Positions 1 to 7,878 are shown, numbered from the stretch's first letter. The stretch: 64,000 bases of DNA from UBA1351 sp965140555 (GCA_965140555.1 OZ223260.1:310001-374000), one strand, 5' to 3'. Notes: generated by a model from the sequence alone, not told the origin. Numbers and translations are program-made.

Positions 1-22
1 ATTTAGCTGGCATCGTCCAATC

Positions 23-475
23 ATGAAGGAGGATTTATATATGCTTATTTTATCAGGTGGCGGGGCCGGAGCTCAAACTAAAGAATTGTATGAGTTTTAC
101 TCAAGTGCTATAGATTATCAGCAACCTATCTTATATATTCCGGTTGCTATACCAATGGATGATTATTCGGGTTGCTTACATTGGATAAAAAAAGAATTAG
201 GTGTTTATGGTTTGACTAATATTGATATGGTTTCAGATATTGAAAGTTTAAATGCATTAGATTTTATGCCACTTTAATTCGGATGATTCTAAAATGAGTT
301 CATTTATCAATAGTTATATTGCAAGAAAGGATGGATTAGTAGCACTTCCAAAGGAGACGTCACTGATTATTGATGGGGATGACGTTCTTGTAGTTGAACA
401 GAAGCCTTGTACGATATACTATGACAGCAGAGAAGTGCAGATTAGCCCCGACAATCCTCTAGTGCTTCGGTAAGT
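23..475 (+). pseudogene. peptidase S51 (peptidase E-like) remnant with the core deleted
   Basis: The first 84 residues (23-277) read as the N-terminus of a peptidase E/S51-like protein: a LILSGGG start, then a TKELYEFY helix and the strand LYIPVAIP. After the stop at 275-277 the sequence at 278-475 encodes a segment (SSFINSYIARKDGL...) that resembles the C-terminal strands of the same family. The roughly 100 residues between, which would carry the catalytic serine, are missing. I infer a deletion followed by decay. A Shine-Dalgarno sequence, AAGGAGG, sits before an ATG at 41, which may be the original start. No activity is expected. Confidence 0.6.
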
Positions 476-541
476 TTCCGTTCACAATGTCGCATAACAG
501 TGGACTTATTATATGGACAGTAATTAGGAACGTTTAAGCCG

Positions 542-865
542 TTATATCTTTTTGTCAAAATATGACAATCCAAATAATTCTATCATGTTGTGAAAACCGA
601 TGAAAAGAATGCCATAAGTTAAAATGCGATTAAGGGTAAAGGTTATTTGTATATCAGAAAACAGCGATATCATTTCTCCAGCAGCTAGTAATAGTATCAA
701 GATATAATTCAAATAATTCGTTGCTTCATTCGCCTTATTTTGAATCAACTGCCAACGTTCGTCATTCTCGTATTCGACTTGCTTTTTAGCCTTCCACACA
801 TAAAGAAATAGAGTAATGCCAGTAGCAACAAAAAGAAAACATAAAATAATAGTTTGTTCATTCAT
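542..865 (-). CDS. small membrane protein partnered with an XRE regulator
   Basis: A protein of 107 residues. I chose the ATG at 865 because GGGAGG lies just upstream and the start overlaps the stop of the XRE gene (ATGAATGA). It has a hydrophobic segment near residues 5-22 and two more in the second half (about 50-68 and 78-100), separated by a charged KAKKQVEYENDERW stretch. Pairing of a small HTH protein with a 3-4 TM protein of this kind is common in Firmicutes, where the membrane protein may modulate the regulator; that role is inferred. It is one of the few minus-strand genes near the cassette-like array. Confidence 0.7.
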   Translation of the reverse strand: MNEQTIILCFLFVATGITLFLYVWKAKKQVEYENDERWQLIQNKANEATNYLNYILILLLAAGEMISLFSDIQITFTLNRILTYGILFIGFHNMIELFGLSYFDKKI

Positions 866-1070
866 CAGTTTCATCCTCCCTATATAAGAAAACTTCATCA
901 ATTGATACATTAAAAACTTTTGCAATTTTAAAAGCTAATTTCAATGAGGGAGTATATTTATACTTCTCAATTGATATAATTGCTTGCCGGGAAACGTTTG
1001 CTTTTTCAGCTAAATCAGACTGTGTCCAATCGCGCTCTGCTCTCAAAATCTTAATTCGATTTTGTATCAA
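858..1070 (-). CDS. XRE/Cro-CI family transcriptional regulator, 70 aa
   Basis: A minimal helix-turn-helix protein. IRILRAERDWTQSDLAEKA and the recognition helix VSRQAIISIE are followed by YTPSLKLAFKIAKVFNVSIDEVF, the typical Cro/CI five-helix fold of YozG-like stand-alone regulators. The start is TTG at 1070, 8 bases after a strong AAGGAGG on the minus strand. It overlaps the downstream membrane protein gene, so the two are co-transcribed. Paired dyads at 1086-1139 are placed for autoregulation. Confident as a DNA-binding protein; its targets are unknown. Confidence 0.88.
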   Translation of the reverse strand: MIQNRIKILRAERDWTQSDLAEKANVSRQAIISIEKYKYTPSLKLAFKIAKVFNVSIDEVFLYREDETDE

Positions 1071-1085
1071 TGTATTACCTCCTTA

Positions 1086-1139
1086 ACAAAATGTAATTGA
1101 GTAGTTACATTCATAATGTAATACATCAGTTACATTTTG
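1086..1139. promoter_or_regulatory. tandem dyad, candidate operator of the XRE regulator
   Basis: Two copies of the dyad AATGTAAT-N6-GTTACATT lie side by side (1090-1111 and 1115-1136), and the outer edges extend as CAAAATGTAA / TTACATTTTG. They sit directly upstream of the minus-strand XRE gene, where a Cro/CI dimer would bind its own promoter. Autoregulation is inferred from position and symmetry. Confidence 0.6.
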
Positions 1140-1379
1140 TCAATAGGAGAATACTATATTACATATATCAATATCTCAGAATTCATAGATAAAAAGTTAG
1201 TTTATAAGCATAAGAACTTAAAAATAAGTAAAGAAGAAGAGAATGTTTATACTCGGTATGAGTATTTAATTGCTTTATGTTATTTGCTAAATTTGAATGA
1301 TCTTCATTTAGAGAATATTATTGCCTATGGAGAACATCCAGTAATAAGTGATATTGAGACAGCTTTCAGTTTTCATTAA
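1137..1379 (+). pseudogene. fragment of a type 2 lanthipeptide synthetase (LanM) dehydratase domain
   Basis: The last third of this 80-residue frame, DLHLENIIAYGEHPVISDIE followed by TAF, closely matches the conserved LanM dehydratase motif (D-x-H-x-E-N-I-I-A ... P-V-x-x-D-x-E-T). Complete LanM proteins are about 900-1000 residues, so this is about a tenth of the gene. It is cut off right after the motif, next to a transposase fragment on the other strand. No precursor peptide or transporter gene is nearby. Remnant only. Confidence 0.55.
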
Positions 1380-1380
1380 C

Positions 1381-1485
1381 AACATTGGATGTGCTTTCCT
1401 TAATGAAATTTTCCAAGGTATCTCGGTTGCGGTAGTATATTAGGATTTCTTCGGGTTTTAAGTCCATGTTGGTTACAATGATAAA
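1381..1485 (-). pseudogene. IS1380-like transposase fragment
   Basis: The reverse strand encodes FIIVTNMDLKPEEILIYYRN followed by RDTLENFIKE. This is the signature near the C-terminal end of IS1380-family transposases (VTN...EE...YR.R...EN.IKE). Only about 35 residues remain, with no terminal repeats visible. It abuts the LanM fragment and probably marks the event that truncated it. Confidence 0.55.
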
Positions 1486-1779
1486 TCGCCTCCATCAAAA
1501 TTTATTTTGATTTTCCTATTGCTTTATAACTGAAGTGCATCTAAACTAGACATATGAAGAGTTTCTCCTTTGTTTGATTTTGGTTTGGTCACTTAAATTT
1601 CAACAAAGTTGGAACTATTTTCTATTGTTTTTCTTCTCTTTGTATGTGAAGAGTAAAAATAATCAAAAATATAGTAACAATGCGGTGTCAAACGCCGTCT
1701 ATGGCATTCGAATTACTTGTCAAAAAACATTCTGGAAGTGGATTACTTGAGTTTTACTAAATAATACTGGAGACTACAA
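1486..1779. other. non-coding stretch
   Basis: No supported gene on either strand. AT-rich sequence between the transposase fragment and the next small membrane protein gene. No convincing promoter or terminator was found. Confidence 0.4.
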
Positions 1780-2034
1780 ATGTTTAATAAGAATAAATCA
1801 AAAACTAGAAAAAAGAGCTTTTTATATGTTGTTATAACAGGAATTTTATATGGATGTGGTTTTGCAGTTTTTTCTATGCTGTTTAACCATTTTTTGAATC
1901 ACAGCTATGGTTCGTTATATGAAGTAATCTTCGACTTTTTAACAAGATGGATATGGTTTGGTGTAATAGGCGTAGTTGTCATGTGTTTTATTTGGAGAAG
2001 CAATAAACGGAACAATAGGAATGGTTATATGTAA
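1780..2034 (+). CDS. small two-TM membrane protein, unknown function
   Basis: 84 residues: a basic N-terminus (KNKSKTRKKS), one hydrophobic segment (about 15-36) and a second (about 55-72), then a basic tail (RRSNKRNNRNG-like). By the positive-inside rule both ends are cytoplasmic. The start follows CTGGAG. I do not recognise the family. It lies in the array region and has the size and layout of the other small membrane proteins there, but no intact attC-like repeat directly follows it. Confidence 0.55.
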   Translation: MFNKNKSKTRKKSFLYVVITGILYGCGFAVFSMLFNHFLNHSYGSLYEVIFDFLTRWIWFGVIGVVVMCFIWRSNKRNNRNGYM

Positions 2035-2087
2035 CAGATTGAATGGCTATATTAATGTAATTAGGACACAGGATTGGGAGGTCGAAT

Positions 2088-2399
2088 ATGTTTTGGAAAA
2101 ATAATATAGGGTATTGGATAGCTTCAACAGCTTTTTTCATTGCTTGTAGTATAAAATTTATGGATAATCAAACAGTGTTAGGGTTTATATACGTCACTTT
2201 CGCATTTGCATTTTTAACATTTGCAATAGTTGTTAAGAAACCGCACGAAATTGAAATTGATAGGATAGAAAAAGATCAAATATTTCAGGAGTATATAAAA
2301 GAGGGGAATAAAATAAAGGCAGTCAAACGTTGTAGGGAGATTACTATGTGTAGTTTGAAAGATGCAAATGATTATGTGGAGTCCAAAATCAATGGATAG
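2088..2399 (+). CDS. membrane protein with an L7/L12-like C-terminal segment
   Basis: 103 residues. Two hydrophobic segments (about 8-24 and 30-48) are followed by a soluble part ending KIKAVKRCREITMCSLKDAN, which resembles the ribosomal L7/L12 C-terminal domain pattern (K-x-x-A-I-K-x-x-R-E-x-T-G-x-x-L-K-E-A-K). This module occurs in many small non-ribosomal Firmicute proteins. GGGAGG precedes the ATG. A shortened attC-like repeat follows at 2500-2542. Function unknown. Confidence 0.65.
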   Translation: MFWKNNIGYWIASTAFFIACSIKFMDNQTVLGFIYVTFAFAFLTFAIVVKKPHEIEIDRIEKDQIFQEYIKEGNKIKAVKRCREITMCSLKDANDYVESKING

Positions 2400-2499
2400 A
2401 ATACGGTTGGTGCTTCTTGTTAAGACTGATTAGGTATATTTCCTTGGATATAGATTGATGAAAAACACTTGGAGAAAAGGATTTGGTGTTGACAGCAGA

Positions 2500-2542
2500 T
2501 AACAGACACTTTCTAATAAGCCAAGGAACAGCCGGAACGTTA
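2500..2542 (+). repeat. shortened A-type attC-like repeat
   Basis: It begins TAACAGACA and ends GGAACAGCCGGAACGTTA, the same ends as the 67-bp A-type repeats, but measures 43 bp because most of the central stem is missing. Confidence 0.5.
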
Positions 2543-2975
2543 TATGGCAGAAGATTAATATATTTACGGATATCACAGAACAACTAAAGGTTATAACTGT
2601 ATCAAAGAAATATTTAGCAGATGTATGCTACTTGGCATCGCAAACAGATGAATGTCGTAAAACTATTAGCAAATTTTGAAATCTTCTCCATTAAGATACA
2701 ACAATGGATGCAGTAGATTTTTCTTTTATATCATAATAAACTGTGCTATTATTTTTATATGAAGTTTTTAGATGGGGGAATTTAGATCAAAATGTGTAGA
2801 TGCAAAGTATCTTTTTTAATTCAATTGTACCCAACAACTAAATTTTTCTGAGAACTTAAGGCGCTATGGATATTTACGCAATGTGCAAAGCAAAAGTATT
2901 CACTTTATTTACGATTGCGTGAATAGGGTAGTTATGTAAAACTTAACCACTCTATATGAAGAATAGGAGAATTAT
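2543..2975. other. non-coding stretch with a promoter-leader like segment
   Basis: No supported gene. An extended -10 sequence, TGCTATTAT, lies at 2744-2752. It is followed by a GATGGGGGAATTT segment and AATTCAATTGTACCCAACAACT, which distantly resemble the leader described at 44.0, 50.8 and 60.8 kb. Confidence 0.35.
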
Positions 2976-3164
2976 ATGAAATTGAATGATGGCATGATTT
3001 TTAGAATATTATATATAGCAATAATAATTGTAAATGGATATATTTTATTATTTACTGATTCATTAGAGCAACCTAATAGTATTGCACCAGAAGTATTTAG
3101 TATTTCATTAGTCTTGCTTGTTATAAGCATATTTGCGAGAAGAAGGGCAAGACACAATCAATAG
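2976..3164 (+). CDS. small membrane protein (cassette-like gene)
   Basis: 62 residues with two hydrophobic segments (about 9-26 and 39-53) and a basic C-terminus (RRRARHNQ). AGGAGA precedes the ATG. It stands alone and is followed 19 bases later by a complete B-type attC-like repeat, the arrangement expected of a gene cassette. Family not recognised. Confidence 0.6.
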   Translation: MKLNDGMIFRILYIAIIIVNGYILLFTDSLEQPNSIAPEVFSISLVLLVISIFARRRARHNQ

Positions 3165-3182
3165 TCCTGTTTAAGCATCACA

Positions 3183-3307
3183 TAACATACGATTCAACAA
3201 CACTCACCCCGCTAACCGAGTCGGGGTCGCATCAGTGGTTCAGCTAAAGCTTCACATACATGAGCTCGCCCTGTAAGCGCGTTGGCGTCGTGAACCGACG
3301 GACGTTA
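3183..3307 (+). repeat. B-type attC-like repeat B1 (125 bp)
   Basis: It starts TAACATACGATTC and ends GACGGACGTTA, with flanks CACA/GATGAAA. The reverse complement of its 3' third aligns imperfectly with its 5' third, giving a long bulged hairpin. It is homologous to the repeats at 6851, 9226 and 9626. Confidence 0.7.
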
Positions 3308-3372
3308 GATGAAAGAATCAATTAGCTTAAATACAAAGTAGTAAAGTTTTAGTAGGAAGAAGAGGTGAGTTT

Positions 3373-3804
3373 ATGAAGTTACAAGACTCGAATAAAAATT
3401 TAACTAAACATAAAAAATTACGTGATGAAATCATTTTGAGTATAGTGTACATGACTATTTGGGGCATATCAGTAAGTGTATATTGGTATTTTACAGATAA
3501 TTCTGATGCAATGGGATATTCTCTTATTTTTTTATGGATAATAATTCCTTGTACAACGTTTTTAGCTTCAATTATTATAGGTAAGAACAATTATTTTGGA
3601 AGATACAAATGGATTAGTGTAGTAGTTTTGGGAATTATGTATATGTTAATAGAATTTACAACTTTTAGTACATCCAATATGCGTAGTTTTGATAAGATTA
3701 ATTTACCGAGATTTGATATGATACTTATTGGAGGACTCATATCTTTTTTGGGAATTTTTACTGGAACTGTAATAAGAAAAAAGAAAAGAAATAAAATAAG
3801 CTAG
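3373..3804 (+). CDS. four-TM membrane protein (cassette-like gene), unknown function
   Basis: 143 residues. The N-terminus is charged (KLQDSNKNLTKHKKLRDE). Hydrophobic segments lie at about 19-36, 47-66, 76-93 and 113-133, and the tail is basic (RKKKRNKIS). The start follows AGAGGTG. A complete A-type repeat begins 79 bases after the stop. I do not recognise the family. The isolated position between a B-type and an A-type repeat marks it as a single-gene cassette. Confidence 0.65.
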   Translation: MKLQDSNKNLTKHKKLRDEIILSIVYMTIWGISVSVYWYFTDNSDAMGYSLIFLWIIIPCTTFLASIIIGKNNYFGRYKWISVVVLGIMYMLIEFTTFSTSNMRSFDKINLPRFDMILIGGLISFLGIFTGTVIRKKKRNKIS

Positions 3805-3882
3805 TTAACTAAAAAAATATTCGAATTTGAATTGTTTACTGTTAATATTGAGTTATTGGTAGTTTCCATTGATTCCATCATC

Positions 3883-3949
3883 TAACAGACTGTTCCCAAC
3901 ATGAGCAGGAAATCGGAGGATGCACACGTCGGGAACAACCGGAACGTTA
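3883..3949 (+). repeat. A-type attC-like repeat A1 (67 bp)
   Basis: TAAC at 3883-3886 pairs with GTTA at 3946-3949. An inner stem, TGTTCCC / GGGAACA, surrounds a loop that contains AAATCGGAGGA. The flank ATCTAAC fits the RYYYAAC form of an integron R'' box. Confidence 0.75.
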
Positions 3950-3981
3950 TGTGAAATCTTTCCTTCTGAAATGGAGTAATT

Positions 3982-4454
3982 ATGAGTATGTTTGAGATTC
4001 AATACATGATTCATTCAACAGATTTGATTGAAATGCAATCTATGGATATTGAAAAGTTTAAATTCGAGTTTTCGAGTATATATGGGCAGTTTTGCATGAA
4101 AGTAGGTCTGCTTATATTGCTAGTAATACTGAGAATGATTGCATGTTTATGAAGTACATTGAGAATAACTATACATGGTTGATGTTTAAACGTCGTGGAG
4201 ATTTTATAGAAATTTCAGAGATCAAGAAAGAAGTTAACGCTTCATTAAACGGGCATTGGCAGCAATGGGTTATTACTAATAAGAGTCACTTTGATGAATA
4301 TGAGGTGAAATGGGGACCTGTGGAAGTTGATTATGATGTGTTCAAAGCTGAGGTTTTTAATCAAGCACAGAACTTTATTGGTGAAATTGGTAATATTGAT
4401 GAAAAGTTTGTATCAACTTATTCACTAAAGTATATCAAGGATAATATTATCTAG
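3982..4454 (+). pseudogene. frameshifted gene of unknown function (cassette-like)
   Basis: An ATG at 3982 with a good GGAG opens a frame (MSMFEIQYMIHSTDLIEM...) that runs to about 4152. The body of the protein (HESRSAYIASNTENDC... to 4454) continues in another frame that is open from about 4092. One indel near 4080-4092 would restore a protein of about 157 residues. I do not recognise it. It lies between repeat A1 and a collapsed repeat. It could also be two overlapping genes, but the downstream frame has no ribosome binding site of its own. Confidence 0.5.
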
Positions 4455-4589
4455 TATGGGTTTATAGTAGAGGGACGATTAAGTGATGACAGATATCATA
4501 GTGATGGAAAATTCTATAATACAATAATTATGGGTAGGATTTCGGGAAACAATTAGATTTATTGGTAAGTTGACGTATGCAACATCCTC

Positions 4590-4602
4590 TAACAGACTGT
4601 TA
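4590..4602 (+). repeat. collapsed A-type attC-like repeat
   Basis: TAACAGACTGTTA: the left end of an A-type repeat joined straight to its right end, with flanks CATCCTC and GTGGACAT. The right flank GTTAGTGGACAT is the same as after repeat A4 at 63424. The central stem has been lost. Confidence 0.55.
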
Positions 4603-4640
4603 GTGGACATTGCATTTCTGGTTATATAGAGGAGATTATT

Positions 4641-5273
4641 ATGGAATTGGTATATGGTACGAACAATCCTTTGAAGTTAACGTCTATGAGACGGAAGTTA
4701 GAAGGTCTAGGGTTAGATGTTATTGGTCTTAGGTCGATAGGAATTAATTTAATTGAGCCTGACGAATCTGGTGATACACCATTGGAGAACGCGCGTATTA
4801 AGGCACTAGGATATTATAAGCAGTTGGGTAGACCGGTATTATCAGCAGATTCTGGCCTGTATTTCGAAGGGGTTGATGATGAGGACCAACCTGGAGTTTT
4901 TATTAAGAGAATCCACGGGCTTGATATGGGTTATGATGATTTGATAGGATTCTACAGTGAGTTGGCTAAAAAGTATGGAGGCAAGATTCTGGCATGTTAT
5001 AAGAATGCCTTATGTCTTGTAATTGATGAAGAGAACATCTTCGTTTTAGATGGTAAGGAGGCAGAATCGGAGCCATTTTATATTGTAGATACACCACATA
5101 AGGATTATGCGGATGGATTCCCGCTAGATTCACTCTCTGTAGAAGTAAAGACAATGAAGTATTACTACGACATAGAAGATGTTGAAGATAAGTATCAGAG
5201 AACTGAGTTTGATGAAAATGTAAGAGAATTTGTGAAGGAACAGTTGGCTAAACTGAAGGCTGTGCGAAGCTGA
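4641..5273 (+). CDS. RdgB/HAM1-like non-canonical purine NTP pyrophosphatase
   Basis: 210 residues, the normal length of the Ham1/RdgB family, which hydrolyses ITP, dITP and XTP to the monophosphate plus pyrophosphate. Seen: the nucleotide-binding start VYGTNNPLKL, then E-SGDTPLENARIKA and SADSGLYF, which match the conserved family motifs. The C-terminal third is divergent (DFPLDSLSVE region), so substrate range is uncertain. AGAGGAG precedes the ATG. It is a cassette-like gene between the collapsed repeat and repeat A2. A chromosomal housekeeping copy probably exists elsewhere, which would make this an accessory paralogue. Confidence 0.85.
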   Translation: MELVYGTNNPLKLTSMRRKLEGLGLDVIGLRSIGINLIEPDESGDTPLENARIKALGYYKQLGRPVLSADSGLYFEGVDDEDQPGVFIKRIHGLDMGYDDLIGFYSELAKKYGGKILACYKNALCLVIDEENIFVLDGKEAESEPFYIVDTPHKDYADGFPLDSLSVEVKTMKYYYDIEDVEDKYQRTEFDENVREFVKEQLAKLKAVRS

Positions 5274-5290
5274 CGAAGTACAACGTCCAC

Positions 5291-5357
5291 TAACAGACTG
5301 TTCCCAACATGTGCAAGAAATCGGAGGATGCACACGCCGGGAACAGTGGGAACGTTA
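5291..5357 (+). repeat. A-type attC-like repeat A2 (67 bp)
   Basis: The best-paired copy. TAAC/GTTA at the ends, CTGTTCCC (5298-5305) pairs with GGGAACAG (5339-5346), and GTGCA pairs with TGCAC around the loop AGAAATCGGAGGA. Confidence 0.78.
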
Positions 5358-5398
5358 GCAGAAATCATAGACTAGGATAGGGGGGCGTAAGAAATCTT

Positions 5399-5950
5399 AT
5401 GATTTTAGGAATGAATTATAGTAAGAGGAAGAGTGGGAATTGCAGGGGCACTCTAGAGGTCTTAGAGTCTTGTATTGCTTTTGATGAACTCACCATTATT
5501 GATGTTCCTGATTTTTCAATTAAAAGTTGTTGCGATTACAACTATGCCTGTTTTGAGACAGGAAGTTGCTGTGTAAAGGATAATTTTTCAAGTGTTCTAG
5601 ACATGATTCGTGAGGCTGATAAGATTATTGTAACGGTACCGGTTTATAGAGGACATTTATGCTCGGAGTATTACAAGTTTCATGAACGGATATGTGGTGT
5701 ATATAGATTAGATGATAATAAGTTGATTTCCGATTATTTGGATAAGACGACATTTGTTATATTTGTTAATCATGGTGCTGGTGACGAAGAAGCAATAATA
5801 GACTTGAAGCGAGATATTGAACCATATGGTGGCAACTCAAAAATTATCACAATTGCCAGTAGAGATTTTGATGAGAGTTCGATTCATGGTAATCTGAAAG
5901 CTAACGATGGATTTAAATGTATGATTCTAGAAGAATTTGGTTTAATTTAA
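5399..5950 (+). CDS. flavodoxin-like NAD(P)H/FMN oxidoreductase (cassette-like gene)
   Basis: 183 residues with the flavodoxin fold of FMN reductase/multimeric flavodoxin proteins. The first strand MILGMNYSKRKSGNC corresponds to the FMN phosphate loop. A middle part ADKIIVTVPVYRGHLCSEY matches the 'adki-i-tpvy-g---s-lk-f-dr' signature of NADPH-dependent FMN reductases. It also has a cysteine-rich stretch at 42-58 (KSCCDYNYACFETGSCC), reminiscent of iron-sulfur flavoproteins, whose CxxCxxC pattern it only loosely follows. The ribosome binding site is GGGGG at moderate spacing. A single-gene cassette between repeats A2 and A3. Physiological substrate unknown. Confidence 0.7.
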   Translation: MILGMNYSKRKSGNCRGTLEVLESCIAFDELTIIDVPDFSIKSCCDYNYACFETGSCCVKDNFSSVLDMIREADKIIVTVPVYRGHLCSEYYKFHERICGVYRLDDNKLISDYLDKTTFVIFVNHGAGDEEAIIDLKRDIEPYGGNSKIITIASRDFDESSIHGNLKANDGFKCMILEEFGLI

Positions 5951-5983
5951 AGAGTGTGCAGGGCTTCCGTCTGAAACTTCAGT

Positions 5984-6050
5984 TAACAGACAATTCCCAA
6001 CACGCGCAGGAAATCGGAGGATACATACGTCGGGAACAGCCGGAACGTCA
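5984..6050 (+). repeat. A-type attC-like repeat A3 (67 bp)
   Basis: Same length and layout as the other A-type copies, but the right end is GTCA instead of GTTA and the left inner arm is AATTCCC. It looks like a diverged and perhaps inactive copy. Confidence 0.7.
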
Positions 6051-6173
6051 TGTGCAATTATTCACCAGTTAGTATATACATTAAAAGCAGTCATGTGAGG
6101 CTTTTTTATATGAAGGAATTTTATAATTACTAGTAAAGTATGGATATCATTTGTTAAGATAAGGAGATAGATC

Positions 6174-6656
6174 ATGGAGTTATTAAAGGTTGAACAAGGA
6201 AAAGGAATAGGTCCGATTAAGCTAGGTATGAATAGAGAGGAAGTTTATAAAATTTTAGGACAGCCAAGAAGTTCTAATGGGTCTTGTGAATGGGTAGGTA
6301 ACTATCATATTGATTATGAAGATAACAAAGTTACTTTAATAGAAATACCTAATAGTTTTATGGAGACTCATTTTGTATTATTTAATGGAGCAGATGTATT
6401 TAGAACAGAAGCAAAATTATTAGTAAAATATATTTCTGAGTATGGTAGATATGATGAATCTGACAGTGAGCTAGGATATAGTTATACTTTTCCATCATTA
6501 GGAATAGGTTTTTGGAGACCATCTATTTTTGAATATGAAATGTTAAATAATCCAGAATTCAAAGAGATGGATAAAGAAATTCAACTAGACGAAATGAAAT
6601 ATTTATATTTTGAAACTGTTTGTGTATATACACAGGATTATTATAAAGGAGAGTAA
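6174..6656 (+). CDS. protein with BamE/SmpA-like start motif, unknown function
   Basis: 160 residues, no signal peptide. The N-terminus GIGPIKLGMNREEVYKILGQ is the 'G-I-G-x-I-x-L-G-M-x-x-x-E-V-x-x-x-L-G-x-P' motif seen in small cytoplasmic proteins of Firmicutes, some of which are annotated as immunity-like. The rest is acidic and aromatic-rich and I do not recognise it. AAGGAGA lies before the ATG. The next small gene starts 4 bases after its stop, so the two share a cassette that ends at repeat B2. Confidence 0.55.
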   Translation: MELLKVEQGKGIGPIKLGMNREEVYKILGQPRSSNGSCEWVGNYHIDYEDNKVTLIEIPNSFMETHFVLFNGADVFRTEAKLLVKYISEYGRYDESDSELGYSYTFPSLGIGFWRPSIFEYEMLNNPEFKEMDKEIQLDEMKYLYFETVCVYTQDYYKGE

Positions 6657-6659
6657 ATA

Positions 6660-6821
6660 ATGAATTGGTTATTTGGTGGATTTCAAATTACAAATTTGAT
6701 AATAATGTTAGGGTTAATGGGTCTTTGGATTTATGTATTAATCCTATTAATTAAATTTTTACAGACAGGAACAAAAGCTTTTCAGAATTATTTAGATAAA
6801 GATGGTTTTAGACGTGATTAA
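6660..6821 (+). CDS. 53-residue membrane protein, paralogue of the protein at 9415
   Basis: A short open frame with AAAGGAGAG before the ATG. One hydrophobic segment covers residues 10-34, followed by LLIKFLQTGTKAFQNYLDKD. The protein encoded at 9415 carries the matching LLIKFLKVGTKAFQKYIETD after its own membrane segment, so the two are a family. The location (second gene of one cassette here, sole gene of another there) suggests a mobile small protein. Function unknown. Confidence 0.65.
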   Translation: MNWLFGGFQITNLIIMLGLMGLWIYVLILLIKFLQTGTKAFQNYLDKDGFRRD

Positions 6822-6850
6822 ATTTAGAACGGTCAAGATTCAGCATCACA

Positions 6851-6972
6851 TAACATACGATTCAGCAACACTGCGATTGCTAACCTAGTCGCACTTGCAT
6901 TAGCCCACCCAGAGGGTCCCGGGCATGAGCGATGGATGTAAGCTTCTTGCGTCGTGAACAGCCTGAACGTTA
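6851..6972 (+). repeat. B-type attC-like repeat B2 (122 bp)
   Basis: It starts TAACATACGATTC and ends GAACAGCCTGAACGTTA. The last 17 bases match the A-type end GAACAGCCGGAACGTTA with a single change. The flank GTTAGGT fits the GTTRRRY R' box. Confidence 0.72.
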
Positions 6973-7016
6973 GGTGAAAGCCCGATTCTGTGTACGAGAT
7001 TATAAGGAGGTATTTT

Positions 7017-7844
7017 ATGACTGATTTTAGTAAAGTTGAGCATTATTACAACGTGTTTGATGAGTGGGGTAGATTAGATACACCAAGCGGTAAGCTTGAA
7101 TTTGAATTAACAAAGTCAATAATTTTTAAGCATTTGAAATCTGGTAATAAAGTTCTTGATCTAGGTGGAGGTCCAGGACGCTACACGATAGAATTTGCAC
7201 AGCAAGGCTTCGAGATGCATTTAGCAGATTTATCTGATGAATTACTGTTAGCAGCTAAATCAAAGATTAGAGAATATAATGTGCAGAACGTTAAATCTAT
7301 TACTAAAGTGAATGCTATAGATTTAAGTGTATATGAAGATGAATCATTTGATGTGGTGTTGTTAATGGGACCATTATATCATCTGACTAATGAAGATGAA
7401 CGTAATAGATGTATTAGTGAAGTAAATAGAGTACTGAAGCAAGATGGAACTGTAATTGCTTCATATATACCATATTTATCAGGAGCTGTCGGCATAGTAG
7501 ACCGATTGTTTTATGCGCCAAGTCATGTTGATTATGATAATTTGAAATCAGTATTTGCAGATAGGGCGTTTAAGAATAACTCTACAAGAGGATTTCAAGA
7601 GGGGTATTACCCAAAGACGGAAGAAGTAGTAGAATTGTTTGCGAAGAATGATTTTAAGAAGGAATATATAAGATCTGTAAGAGGTTTCGGTTTCGGTAGG
7701 GAAGAGAATATATATAAACTGAAAGATGAGAATGTTGAGTTATTTTCGTTGATGATAGAACTTATTAATTCATCAGCTTCTGATTCTGCTATAGTAGAAA
7801 CTTGTGCACATGCAGTATATATAGGAAAGAAATGCAAGAGCTAA
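7017..7844 (+). CDS. class I SAM-dependent methyltransferase (cassette-like gene)
   Basis: 275 residues from the ATG at 7017, chosen because TAAGGAGG lies 6 bases upstream. Rossmann-type methyltransferase. Motif I is VLDLGGGPGRY (about residues 46-56), then HLADLS with the acidic residue that binds the SAM ribose, then SFDVVLLMGPLYHL (motif IV), and a C-terminal FGFGREENIY segment. The layout matches the Methyltransf_11/25 group; the substrate cannot be read from sequence. It lies between repeat B2 and the interrupted repeat B3, as a single-gene cassette. Confidence 0.82.
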   Translation: MTDFSKVEHYYNVFDEWGRLDTPSGKLEFELTKSIIFKHLKSGNKVLDLGGGPGRYTIEFAQQGFEMHLADLSDELLLAAKSKIREYNVQNVKSITKVNAIDLSVYEDESFDVVLLMGPLYHLTNEDERNRCISEVNRVLKQDGTVIASYIPYLSGAVGIVDRLFYAPSHVDYDNLKSVFADRAFKNNSTRGFQEGYYPKTEEVVELFAKNDFKKEYIRSVRGFGFGREENIYKLKDENVELFSLMIELINSSASDSAIVETCAHAVYIGKKCKS

Positions 7845-7878
7845 AGTTTATTAAACGTTGACGAATCGGACCATCACA

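Noticed and set aside
480..545. Possible first attC-like repeat (TAAC at 494, GTTA at 541)
   Set aside because: Only the ends and scattered bases fit; too diverged to list as a repeat.
2389..2583. Minus-strand open frame of 64 codons
   Set aside because: It spans the end of the L7/L12-like gene and an attC-like remnant, with no ribosome binding site and no recognisable protein.
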